From Candidatus Pelagibacter sp. TMED118 (lineage in GTDB: Bacteria > Pseudomonadota > Alphaproteobacteria > Pelagibacterales > Pelagibacteraceae), in assembly GCA_002170205.2 (NCBI GenBank), contig NHFT02000005.1, positions 45,270 to 59,037 on the forward strand: a stretch of DNA of 13,768 nucleotides, in the 5' to 3' direction. Each line of letters starts with the position of its first letter. Within the stretch, counting starts at the first letter, position 1. Below the pieces are notes generated by a model. The model was not told the origin of the DNA. It searched no databases and saw nothing but the letters and a program-made list of their open reading frames with translations. A program made the position numbers and the translations under genes. Positions 6,746 through 13,768 of this stretch are shown here, piece after piece.

Positions 6746-7205
6746 ATGATTTGTCCTATCTGTAAAAAAGGTGAAACATCAGTTGTTGATTCAAGACCTA
6801 CAGAAGACGGAACCTCGATTAGAAGAAGAAGACTTTGTGAATGCGGAGAGAGATTTACTACATTTGAACGCGTCCAGTTTAGAGAGCTTGTAGTAGTTAA
6901 AAAAAGTGGAAGAAAATCTACTTTTGATAGAGACAAACTTTCTAAATCTATTTACATAGCATTAAAAAAAAAGACCGATTGATACTGATACAATCGAAAA
7001 ATTCATAACAAAAATTTCTAGATCCTTAGAAGAGTTAGGACAAAGTGAAATATCATCAAATACAGTTGGAACAATGGTAATGGATGGATTAAAAGAATTA
7101 GATCCAGTAGCATATGTAAGATTTGCATCAGTTTATAGAAATTTTAGAGAAGAAAAAGATTTTGTCCAATTTGTAGACAAAATAAATGTCATTAAAAACA
7201 AATAA
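6746..7205 (+). CDS. nrdR: Transcriptional repressor NrdR, reading frame split at a poly-A tract
   Basis: NrdR is the zinc-ribbon/ATP-cone repressor of ribonucleotide reductase genes. The first frame (6746-6982) encodes the zinc ribbon (CPIC at 3-6, then [12 protein letters not shown]) and the start of the ATP cone ([16 protein letters not shown]), then stops at 6980-6982 just after an A9 tract. The next frame continues exactly as the family does: [48 protein letters not shown], ending with TAA at 7203-7205. Removing one A from 6964-6972 gives ALKKRPID and a normal 152-residue NrdR. The downstream half has no other damage, so the break is recent, artefactual, or bypassed by slippage. The second cysteine pair is CxC rather than the usual CxxC. 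The 3' end overlaps ribD by 20 nt. glyA-nrdR-ribD is a typical alphaproteobacterial order. Confidence 0.9.
6964..6972 (+). repeat. A9 homopolymer at the nrdR frame break
   Basis: Nine A residues lie where the two nrdR frames part. Eight would restore a continuous gene (L-K-K-R-P-I-D). Confidence 0.9.
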
Positions 7206-8271
7206 AAAAGAAACCAAATATATGGAATTAGCCATCTCTTTGGCTAAGCAAAGAATCGGTTTGACTGGTAACAATCCATCTGTTGGATGTGTGATTGTTA
7301 AAAAAAATAAAATAATATCATTAGGTCAGACGGGAATTGGTGGTGTTCCACACGCAGAGTCAGTTGCAATTGATTCATCTACTGAAAAGGTAAAAGGAGC
7401 GACGTTGTATAGTAGTCTAGAACCTTGTTCGCATTTTGGTAAAACCCCTCCATGCACAAATAAAATAATTGATTCTAAAATTAAAAAAGTAATATATGGG
7501 GTTAATGATATTGATATCAGATCATCAAATAAATGTGAAAAAATATTTAAGAAATATAAAATTAAAATAAAAAAAAATTTTTTAAAAAAAAGGGCAAGTA
7601 ATTTATATAAATCATATTTTTTTATTAAAAAAAAAGGTTTACCATATGTTACTGGTAAGTTAGCTATTACCAAAAATAATTTATTTAAAACAAGAAAAAA
7701 ATATATAACAAATAATTTTAGCTTAGAAGTATCTCATTTACTTAGATACAAAAATCAAGCTATATTAGTTTCTAAAAATACTATCAATCAAGATAATCCA
7801 CTTTTAAATTGTAGATTAAATGGGCTGGAGAATTTTTCACCTATAAGAATAATCTTAGATAAAAAATTAAAAGTAAAAAAAAATTCAAATATATTCAAAA
7901 ATTCTAGTGCTTTAAAAACTGTAATATTCCATAATAAAACAAAAGGTGATTTTAAATTTTTTCAAAAAAAAAACGTGAAGTTAATATATTGTCCTTTAGA
8001 TAACAATAAATTAGATCTTATTTATGTGTTACATACTATTAAAAAATTAAATATAAATTATCTTTTAATAGAGGGTGGAAAAGATCTAACTAAAAACTTT
8101 TTAGATAAAAATCTTTTTAATGAATTTTATTTATTTTCAAGTGGAAAAAATGACAAAACAATAAACAAAAGATATATTTTTAATATAAAAAAATATCTTA
8201 ATTTAAAATTCAAAAAAAAGGTCAAATTAGACACTTATCTTATGGATAATAGTATAATAAGATATTTTTAG
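7186..8271 (+). CDS. ribD: Bifunctional riboflavin biosynthesis deaminase/reductase RibD
   Basis: RibD carries out two steps of riboflavin synthesis: deamination of the pyrimidine from GTP cyclohydrolase II, then NADPH reduction of its ribosyl side chain. The N-terminal deaminase (about 1-140) has NPSVGCVI, the zinc motif HAE (56-58) and [12 protein letters not shown] (79-90) with both zinc cysteines. The C-terminal reductase (about 150-361) shows [40 protein letters not shown], and [12 protein letters not shown]. The C-terminal half is lysine-, asparagine- and phenylalanine-rich and clearly drifted. Length 361 is normal. The ATG at 7186 lies inside the nrdR tail; the later Met13 is possible but would cut the first helix. 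The stop directly abuts the ribE ATG. A10 (7964-7973) and A9 (7569-7577) tracts are in frame. Confidence 0.95.
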   Translation: MSLKTNKKETKYMELAISLAKQRIGLTGNNPSVGCVIVKKNKIISLGQTGIGGVPHAESVAIDSSTEKVKGATLYSSLEPCSHFGKTPPCTNKIIDSKIKKVIYGVNDIDIRSSNKCEKIFKKYKIKIKKNFLKKRASNLYKSYFFIKKKGLPYVTGKLAITKNNLFKTRKKYITNNFSLEVSHLLRYKNQAILVSKNTINQDNPLLNCRLNGLENFSPIRIILDKKLKVKKNSNIFKNSSALKTVIFHNKTKGDFKFFQKKNVKLIYCPLDNNKLDLIYVLHTIKKLNINYLLIEGGKDLTKNFLDKNLFNEFYLFSSGKNDKTINKRYIFNIKKYLNLKFKKKVKLDTYLMDNSIIRYF

Positions 8272-8871
8272 ATGTTTAATGGGATAATATATAGTACTGG
8301 GCTAATTAATAAAATTCAAAAAAGACCAAGTGGTAGTAATATTTATATTAAATCAAATTTAAGAATTTTAAAAAAAGATTTGGGCATGTCCATAGCCTGT
8401 GACGGAGTATGTCTTACTTTGATTTCGGTAAATAACAAGATATTAGAATTTTTCCTATCTAAGGAGACGATTTCTAGAAGTAATTTTAAAATAAGTACAA
8501 TAAATAAAAAAATTAATTTGGAGACTCCATTAAAATATGGACAAAAAATTTCAGGGCATATTTGTCAAGGACATGTTGACACAACCGCTAAGTTAAAAAA
8601 AATTACTAAAGCAGATAAGGCCTTTATTTATAAATTTAAAATTAACAGTAAATTTCATAGAGATTTAGTTGAGAAAGCATCAATTTTAATTAATGGAGTT
8701 TCTTTAACCATATCAAAAGTTTATAAAAATTATTTTGAAATTTGGATTATACCACATACATTAAAACTTACAAATCTTTCAAAACTTAGAATAAATGACC
8801 TTGTAAATATAGAAATTGATATTCTATCTAAATACGTAAAAAAATTTATTAATGAAAAAAAAAAAATTTAA
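8272..8871 (+). CDS. ribE: Riboflavin synthase, alpha subunit (RibE/RibC)
   Basis: This enzyme converts two 6,7-dimethyl-8-ribityllumazine molecules into riboflavin plus the pyrimidine that is recycled by lumazine synthase. The 199-residue protein contains the two tandem lumazine-binding barrels. The first (about 1-95) starts MFNGII and has MSIACDGVCLTL and ETISRSN. The second (about 96-190) has SGHICQGHVDTTAKL and KASILINGVSLTI. It begins directly after the ribD stop with no spacer and overlaps the ribB start by 20 nt, so the riboflavin genes are tightly coupled. Its last codons run through an A12 tract that also encodes the first lysines of RibB. Naming differs between species (ribE or ribC). 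Confidence 0.95.
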   Translation: MFNGIIYSTGLINKIQKRPSGSNIYIKSNLRILKKDLGMSIACDGVCLTLISVNNKILEFFLSKETISRSNFKISTINKKINLETPLKYGQKISGHICQGHVDTTAKLKKITKADKAFIYKFKINSKFHRDLVEKASILINGVSLTISKVYKNYFEIWIIPHTLKLTNLSKLRINDLVNIEIDILSKYVKKFINEKKKI

Positions 8872-9955
8872 TAATATTAAAGAAATAATAACTTCTGCAA
8901 AAAAGGGAAATATGTATATCCTTTTAGATGATGAGAATAGAGAAAATGAAGGTGATTTGGTTTTTTGTGCATCAGATGTAACTCCAAAAAAAATAAACTT
9001 CATGGCTAAATACGGTAGGGGCTTAATATGTTTAGCACTTGACTCTTCAAAAGCTAAAAAACTTAATTTGAACTACATGTCACCAATAAATAAATCACGT
9101 CATCAAACAGCCTTTACTGTATCTATTGAAGCAAAACATGGAATAACAACAGGTATATCAGCCAAAGATAGATCAAGAACTATAAAAGTAGCTACAAAAA
9201 AAAATGTAAAAAAAGGAGAAATAATCTCACCAGGACATGTTTTTCCAATTATATCTAAAGATGGTGGTGTTTTAGTAAGAGCAGGTCACACTGAGGCATC
9301 TGTTGATATATCAAGATTAGCAAAAAAAAATAGCTCAGCAGTAATTTGTGAAATTATGAATGAGGATGGTTCGATGGCGAAAGGTCAAGAGCTAATAAAC
9401 TTTGCAGAAAAACACAGTTTGAAAATTGGACTTATTCAAGACTTAATTGCATATAGATTGAAGAAAGAAAAATTAATTAAATTAAAAAAGGTTTCTGAAA
9501 TTAAATTTAAAAATAATAAATATAAAATTAGAATTTATGAGAATCTGCTTGATGGGGCTGAACATTTTGCATTAATTAAAGGTAAGATTAAAAGGGGCGT
9601 TATACCGAGAGTAAGAGTTATTTCGTCAAATATTGTACAAAACTATTTAATTAACCAGAAAATACCAAATTCTTTTAATAAAACCTTAAATTATTTTAAA
9701 AATTATAATAATTGTGTTTTAGTTTTCATAAAAGATACAAATTTGAAATCTGTTACTCAAACACTTAAGGACTATAAAAATAAAAAAAATTATAATAAAA
9801 AAGATGGGATGTTTATAAGAAACTATGGTATTGGAGCACAAATAATTAAAGATTTAAAAATCAAAAATATGATTTTAATAACAAGATCATTAAAAAAAGT
9901 TATTGGTTTAGATGGTTATGGAATTAGTATTAAAAAACAGGAAATTTTAAAATGA
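8852..9955 (+). CDS. ribB: 3,4-dihydroxy-2-butanone 4-phosphate synthase with degenerate GTP cyclohydrolase II-like domain (RibBX type)
   Basis: The N-terminal domain (about 1-205) is an intact RibB that turns ribulose 5-phosphate into the four-carbon unit for lumazine synthesis. It shows DDENRENEGDLVF (26-38) with the metal-binding glutamate, RHQTAFTVSIEAKHGITTGISA (83-104), and the GHVFPI and RAGHTEASVD loops. The C-terminal half (about 215-367) keeps GTP cyclohydrolase II landmarks such as AEHFALIKG, RNYGIGAQIIKDL and the tail KKVIGLDGYGI. It lacks the zinc-cysteine segment normally reading ECLTGD...CDCG; VRVISSNIVQNYLIN stands there instead. It is therefore unlikely to open GTP. Such fusions are known as RibBX, where the inactive domain may be regulatory. 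The gene could be labelled ribBA by homology. ATGA couples it to ribH. Confidence 0.93.
   Translation: MKKKKFNNIKEIITSAKKGNMYILLDDENRENEGDLVFCASDVTPKKINFMAKYGRGLICLALDSSKAKKLNLNYMSPINKSRHQTAFTVSIEAKHGITTGISAKDRSRTIKVATKKNVKKGEIISPGHVFPIISKDGGVLVRAGHTEASVDISRLAKKNSSAVICEIMNEDGSMAKGQELINFAEKHSLKIGLIQDLIAYRLKKEKLIKLKKVSEIKFKNNKYKIRIYENLLDGAEHFALIKGKIKRGVIPRVRVISSNIVQNYLINQKIPNSFNKTLNYFKNYNNCVLVFIKDTNLKSVTQTLKDYKNKKNYNKKDGMFIRNYGIGAQIIKDLKIKNMILITRSLKKVIGLDGYGISIKKQEILK
8855..8866 (+). repeat. A12 homopolymer in the ribE/ribB overlap
   Basis: Twelve A residues form the lysine codons both of the RibE tail (NEKKKI) and of the RibB start (MKKKKF). Loss of one A puts ribE into the ribB frame, giving a RibE-RibB fusion. 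Confidence 0.9.
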
Positions 9956-10350
9956 AAAGAAAAAAAATTTTAATAGTTGTTTCAAACTACTATCCTAAGA
10001 TTTCAGATGGTTTAATTAAAAGTTCTTTGAGTTATTTAAATAGAAATGATATTTTTAAAATAATAAAAGTACCAGGTATATTCGAAATACCTGTTACGAT
10101 ATCAAAATTTATCAATAAAGTAGACGGAGTTTTAGCTCTTGGTTGTGTTATAAAAGGCCAAACTCCACATTTTAATTTTATATCTCAAACTACTACAAAT
10201 GCTATTATGGACATATCAATAAAGTTCAAGAAACCAATTGGAAATGGAATAATTACCTGTTTAAATAAATCACAAGCCAAAGCAAGAATTAAAAAGGGTT
10301 TAGAAGCCTCAAAAGCTATAATGTCTATATTAAATCAAGATAATAGATGA
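9952..10350 (+). CDS. ribH: 6,7-dimethyl-8-ribityllumazine synthase RibH
   Basis: RibH joins the RibB four-carbon product with the RibD pyrimidine product to form lumazine, the substrate of riboflavin synthase; family members assemble into pentamers or capsids. The 132-residue protein is at the short end of the family range. It shows VSNYYPKISDGL (10-21) with the substrate-stacking aromatic residue, PGIFEIP (41-47), and ALGCVIKGQTPHF (62-74) with the catalytic His73. Next comes GNGIITC, followed by basic residues at the phosphate site. The ATG overlaps the ribB stop and its own stop overlaps the nusB ATG, both through ATGA, so translational coupling is likely on each side. Confidence 0.94.
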   Translation: MKRKKILIVVSNYYPKISDGLIKSSLSYLNRNDIFKIIKVPGIFEIPVTISKFINKVDGVLALGCVIKGQTPHFNFISQTTTNAIMDISIKFKKPIGNGIITCLNKSQAKARIKKGLEASKAIMSILNQDNR

Positions 10351-10745
10351 CTTTAAGTTATAAACCAATAAATAACCCAAGAGTAATCATAATACAAAAA
10401 ATTTATAGCAAGCTTTTTAACAAAGAAATAAAACTGTCTTTTCCAAAACATAGATTTAAAAAATTTATAAAAGATGTTGTTATTGGTACGCTAGAAAGAG
10501 ATGCTGTTATTAATGATGAAATAAATGAGCATCTTAAAAAAGATTTGAACATAAATAAATTAGATAAAGTTTTTGAAATAATAATTAAAAGCGCCATATT
10601 CGAGCTTTTATATAAACCAAATACTCCGAGCAAAATAATAATTAAGGAGTACCTTAACGCTTCAAACTTTTTTATAGAGAATACACAAACAAAATATTTA
10701 AATGCAATATTAGATAAAATTTCAAGAGGAATTAGAAATAAATAA
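10347..10745 (+). CDS. nusB: Transcription antitermination factor NusB
   Basis: NusB binds boxA RNA with ribosomal protein S10 (NusE) in the antitermination complex acting on rRNA operons. The 132-residue, all-helical, basic protein fits the family in length. The clearest family region is the C-terminal half: LDKVFEIIIKSAIFELLYKP (about 75-94), SKIIIKEYLNASNFFIENTQTKYLNAILDKI (about 97-127). The N-terminal half is more drifted than usual, with few typical residues left. The ribH-nusB neighbourhood is widespread in bacteria and supports the call. It is coupled to ribH through ATGA and abuts thiL with no gap. Confidence 0.92.
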   Translation: MTLSYKPINNPRVIIIQKIYSKLFNKEIKLSFPKHRFKKFIKDVVIGTLERDAVINDEINEHLKKDLNINKLDKVFEIIIKSAIFELLYKPNTPSKIIIKEYLNASNFFIENTQTKYLNAILDKISRGIRNK

Positions 10746-11708
10746 ATGCAAGAGTTTCACATCATCAACAACTATCTTAAAAAATTAAGTAAGAATAATT
10801 CTTTCGCAAAAAAATTAAATGATGATGTATTTTTTTATGATAAAAAAAATCTAGCTATTTCAATTGATACTTATAACGAAGGTATTCATTTTACTAGTTT
10901 TGATAATCCAAAAAAAGTAATTAAAAAAGTTATAAGATCGTCGATTTCTGATTTAATTTGCAAGGGAGTTAAACCAAAATTTTATTTTATGTCTTTTTCT
11001 GGATATAGAAATTTTTTAACAAAAAAAAAATTAAAAATAATTGTCAAATCATTATCTGAAGAACAAAAAAAATTTAATATCAAAATTTCTGGAGGGGATA
11101 CAGTATCTTCAAAGACATTATCTTTTACAATTGTATCCTTAGGTTTTGCTAATCAAATAATTGAAAGAAATAAAACAAAAATAGATGACGATATATATGT
11201 TACTGGCAATATTGGTGACAGTTATATTGGATTAAGAATAATACAAAAAAAAATTAATAATATTAAAAAAAAATACTTAAAATATTTTGTTAACAAGTAC
11301 TACGAACCAGATTTACCAATTAAATTTATTAGTACTTTAAGCAAGTATGCCAGTAGTTCGATTGATGTTTCAGATGGTCTAATATCTGATCTTTTAAAAT
11401 TGCAAAATAATCAAAAATATCACTTTAAAATTTTTGTTGATAAAATTCCTATCTCAAAAAATTTTAATTATTTTATTAAAAATAAAAAATTGAAAAAAAA
11501 TGAATATTTATTTAATGGTGATGATTATCAAATTTTATTTACCGCTTCTAAAAAGAACAGAAAAAATATAATTAAAAATTCAAAGTTATTGAATCAAAAA
11601 GTATCTATTATTGGTAAAATTACAGGTAAATCATCTAAAAATCTTTTAATTGATAAGGACAAAATCCTAAAAGTAAGCAATTACAAAGGATATTCGCATA
11701 AATTTTAA
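10746..11708 (+). CDS. thiL: Thiamine-monophosphate kinase ThiL
   Basis: ThiL phosphorylates thiamine monophosphate to thiamine diphosphate, the active cofactor. The 320-residue protein has the PurM/ThiL two-domain layout. Mg/ATP-binding acidic motifs are present: LNDDVFFY (24-31), ISIDTYNEGIHF (39-49), SISDLICKGVKP (66-77), ISGGDTVS (114-121), SIDVSDGLISDL (205-216) and NGDDYQILFT (257-266). The drift toward Lys/Asn/Ile is heavy but none of the motifs is lost. It starts directly after the nusB TAA. Several A9-A10 tracts (11021-11030, 11245-11253, 11265-11273) are in frame. It ends the ribD-thiL run; hppA follows after 66 nt with its own ribosome binding site. Confidence 0.94.
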   Translation: MQEFHIINNYLKKLSKNNSFAKKLNDDVFFYDKKNLAISIDTYNEGIHFTSFDNPKKVIKKVIRSSISDLICKGVKPKFYFMSFSGYRNFLTKKKLKIIVKSLSEEQKKFNIKISGGDTVSSKTLSFTIVSLGFANQIIERNKTKIDDDIYVTGNIGDSYIGLRIIQKKINNIKKKYLKYFVNKYYEPDLPIKFISTLSKYASSSIDVSDGLISDLLKLQNNQKYHFKIFVDKIPISKNFNYFIKNKKLKKNEYLFNGDDYQILFTASKKNRKNIIKNSKLLNQKVSIIGKITGKSSKNLLIDKDKILKVSNYKGYSHKF

Positions 11709-11774
11709 AAACTTATTTATTGCCTTTTACAATTTTTTTTGTATTGTCCAGATTTTTAATAAAGGATCACTCTT
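11709..11774 (+). promoter_or_regulatory. thiL-hppA intergenic region with hppA ribosome binding site
   Basis: This 66-nt gap is the longest non-coding stretch on the plus-strand runs. AAGGA at 11762-11766 lies eight bases before the hppA ATG and is a good Shine-Dalgarno match. A T8 tract (11733-11740) is present, but I see no G:C stem in front of it, so no clear terminator. No convincing -35/-10 pair at normal spacing is visible, though the gap probably contains an hppA promoter. Confidence 0.5.
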
Positions 11775-13768
11775 ATGGATACAATTAGTGAAACGATACT
11801 AATTTATATTATTCTTTCAGGTTTATTATCAATCATCTATGGTTTTTTTACTGGTAAAAATATTTTGAGTAAAAGTTCTGGAAATTCTAAAATGATGGAA
11901 ATAGCTGCTGCCATACAAGTTGGTGCTAAAGCGTATTTAAATAGACAATATAAAACTATAGCTATAGTTGGTGTTGTTGTATTAGTAATTATTAGTATAG
12001 CTTTTAGTCCTTTAGTTGGTCTCGGCTATCTCATAGGTGCTACACTCTCCGGTTTAGCTGGATATGTCGGAATGTTAGTTTCTGTTCAAGCAAATGTTAG
12101 AACAGCAGAAGCTTCAAGAAAAGGTTTAGTTAGTGGGCTTGACGTAGCTTTTAAATCTGGTGCAGTAACTGGAATGTTAGTTGCTGGTTTGGCACTTTTG
12201 TCGATTGCAGTTTATTATTATGCACTTCTGAAAATTAAAGTAGATGTAAGAGAAATTGTAAATGCACTAGTTGCCCTTGGATTTGGTGCATCATTAATTT
12301 CTATATTTGCGAGATTAGGTGGTGGAATATTTACAAAAGGTGCTGACGTTGGTGCAGATTTGGTTGGAAAAGTTGAAGCCGGTATACCGGAGGATGATCC
12401 AAGAAATCCTGCAGTAATAGCTGATAATGTTGGTGACAACGTCGGTGATTGTGCCGGGATGGCTGCTGATTTATTTGAAACTTATGCCGTAACAATTGTG
12501 GCTACAATGGTTTTAGCTTCAATTTTCTTTCAAAACGATATTTACATGATGATTTATCCACTATCTATTGGTGGGGCTTGTATAGTGACTTCAATACTTG
12601 GTACTTATTTCGTGAAGCTAGGAAATAGTAAAAATGTAATGGGCGCTCTATACAAGGGTTTTGTTGCAACAGCGATATTTTCTCTAATTATATTATATCC
12701 GATTACTGATTATGTTATTGGTTTCAGCTCAAATTATTCTGTAGGAGACAAATCTTTTAATGGAATGGACTTATATTATTGTGGAGTAATAGGTTTAATA
12801 ATTACGGGTTTAATCATTTGGATAACTGAATATTACACAGGTACAAATTATAGACCTGTTAAGAGTGTTGCAAACTCGTCAACAACAGGACATGGCACAA
12901 ACGTCATTCAAGGTTTAGCTGTTTCAATGGAGGCGACAGCGATTCCAGCGCTAATTATTGTTGCTGGAATATTAGCTACAAATTCTATTGCTGGATTATA
13001 TGGAATAGCAATTGCAGTAACAACGATGTTGGCATTAGCAGGAATGGTAGTTGCATTGGACGCGTATGGTCCTGTCACCGACAATGCTGGAGGTATTGCT
13101 GAAATGTCAAAGTTGCCTAATAATGTAAGAAAAACTACTGACGCTCTAGATGCTGTTGGAAATACTACAAAGGCTGTAACAAAAGGTTATGCAATTGGTT
13201 CAGCAGGTTTAGGTGCTTTAGTTTTATTTGCTGCTTATACAGAAGATATAAAACATTTTTCCAAAGAGGCGGGCTCTAAATTAGAAGGAATAATAGTTAC
13301 ATTCGATTTATCAAATCCTTATGTAGTTGTAGGATTATTAATAGGAGGAATGTTGCCTTATTTATTCGGATCAATGGGAATGCAAGCTGTTGGTAGAGCA
13401 GGAGGCGCTGTAGTTATTGAGGTAAGAAGGCAGTTTAAAAAGTTTCCAGGTATAATGAAGAGAAAACAAAAACCAGACTATGCAAAATTAGTTGATCTTC
13501 TAACTGTTGCAGCTATAAAAGAAATGATTATACCTTCATTATTACCCGTGCTATCTCCAATAGTTTTATATTTTATTATTTTTGCAATAGGTGGCCAAGT
13601 TGCTGCTTTAGCATCAGTTGGTGCTATGTTATTAGGTGTTATAATAACAGGATTATTTGTTGCTGTATCAATGACAGCTGGTGGTGGAGCATGGGACAAC
13701 GCAAAAAAATATATTGAAGATGGTAACTTTGGCGGTAAAGGTTCTGAGGCACATAAAGCTGCGGTAAC
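11775..13768 (+). CDS. hppA: Membrane-bound proton-translocating pyrophosphatase HppA (3' end beyond window)
   Basis: HppA couples pyrophosphate hydrolysis to proton pumping across the inner membrane. An open frame of 664 codons runs from the ATG to the window edge without a stop; family members are usually about 670-720 residues, so little is missing. Many hydrophobic helices alternate with the conserved cytosolic motifs: [12 protein letters not shown] with Asp191, Asp195 and Lys199, [20 protein letters not shown] with Asp217, Asp221 and Asp225, [16 protein letters not shown], and [24 protein letters not shown] carries Lys466 and Thr469, the signature of the K+-independent subclass, which pumps protons without needing potassium. 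Base composition is less A-rich and codons less drifted than in the rib and thiL genes, consistent with strong selection and high expression. hppA beside thiL/nusB is an arrangement I recall from other alphaproteobacteria. Confidence 0.97.
   Translation, partial: MDTISETILIYIILSGLLSIIYGFFTGKNILSKSSGNSKMMEIAAAIQVGAKAYLNRQYKTIAIVGVVVLVIISIAFSPLVGLGYLIGATLSGLAGYVGMLVSVQANVRTAEASRKGLVSGLDVAFKSGAVTGMLVAGLALLSIAVYYYALLKIKVDVREIVNALVALGFGASLISIFARLGGGIFTKGADVGADLVGKVEAGIPEDDPRNPAVIADNVGDNVGDCAGMAADLFETYAVTIVATMVLASIFFQNDIYMMIYPLSIGGACIVTSILGTYFVKLGNSKNVMGALYKGFVATAIFSLIILYPITDYVIGFSSNYSVGDKSFNGMDLYYCGVIGLIITGLIIWITEYYTGTNYRPVKSVANSSTTGHGTNVIQGLAVSMEATAIPALIIVAGILATNSIAGLYGIAIAVTTMLALAGMVVALDAYGPVTDNAGGIAEMSKLPNNVRKTTDALDAVGNTTKAVTKGYAIGSAGLGALVLFAAYTEDIKHFSKEAGSKLEGIIVTFDLSNPYVVVGLLIGGMLPYLFGSMGMQAVGRAGGAVVIEVRRQFKKFPGIMKRKQKPDYAKLVDLLTVAAIKEMIIPSLLPVLSPIVLYFIIFAIGGQVAALASVGAMLLGVIITGLFVAVSMTAGGGAWDNAKKYIEDGNFGGKGSEAHKAAV

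Noticed and set aside
7000..7190. FMN riboswitch upstream of ribD
   Set aside because: The region is the coding sequence of the nrdR 3' half; there is no leader space and none of the conserved riboswitch stems is seen.
11709..11774. Rho-independent terminator after thiL
   Set aside because: There is a T8 tract but no stem with G:C pairs before it.
12218..12439. Antisense open frame within hppA
   Set aside because: It is opposite the highly conserved pyrophosphate-binding motifs of HppA, and its Pro/Thr/Ser-rich translation is an artefact of the GC-richer sense codons. The same holds for the antisense frame at 13478-13699.
11775..13768. Possible frameshift in hppA, given the breaks in recO and nrdR
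   Set aside because: I translated the gene codon by codon to the window edge; it is open throughout with all family motifs in one frame.

Overview
The window looks like a stretch of a streamlined, very A+T-rich alphaproteobacterial chromosome, most likely SAR11 (Pelagibacterales) or a similar free-living marine lineage. The grounds are strong A/T codon bias with many Lys/Asn/Ile codons, long poly-A tracts, genes that abut or overlap by 1-20 nt, almost no intergenic DNA, and alphaproteobacterial gene orders (pdxJ-acpS-lepB-rnc-recO, and glyA-nrdR-ribD-ribE-ribB-ribH-nusB-thiL-hppA). The lineage call is inference; there is no rRNA here to confirm it. I see no mobile element, CRISPR array, tRNA, rRNA or prophage.

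Layout. Positions 1-3307 form a rightward operon: the 3' end of an unidentified gene, then pdxJ (vitamin B6), acpS (ACP activation), lepB (signal peptidase I), rnc (RNase III) and recO (recombinational repair). hemB (heme synthesis) lies on the minus strand and overlaps the recO tail. A 70-nt divergent promoter region separates hemB from a 2-oxoglutarate/Fe(II) oxygenase gene. That gene starts a second rightward run: rpiB, glyA, nrdR, the riboflavin genes ribD-ribE-ribB-ribH, then nusB and thiL. After a 66-nt gap comes hppA, a membrane H+-pyrophosphatase cut off by the window end.

How the genes fit together. Most products make cofactors: PLP (PdxJ), which GlyA and other PLP enzymes use; heme (HemB); flavin (RibD/E/B/H); and thiamine diphosphate (ThiL). 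RpiB interconverts ribulose-5-P, the precursor of the four-carbon unit made by RibB, and ribose-5-P. NrdR controls ribonucleotide reductase. The RibB protein has a C-terminal GTP cyclohydrolase II-like domain without the zinc-cysteine motif, so a real GTP cyclohydrolase II must be encoded elsewhere.

Most notable signals. (1) recO and nrdR are each split by what looks like one extra A in a poly-A tract (A11 and A9), yet each downstream half remains a clean family match. This is either homopolymer error or genes that depend on slippage for full-length product. Many other A9-A12 tracts in the window stay in frame. (2) An A12 tract sits exactly in the ribE/ribB overlap, so that loss of one A would fuse the two proteins in frame. 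(3) A near-perfect Fur-type 7-1-7 palindrome spans the hemB start codon, in the divergent region shared with an iron-dependent oxygenase. I did not find a convincing wholly new multi-gene system.
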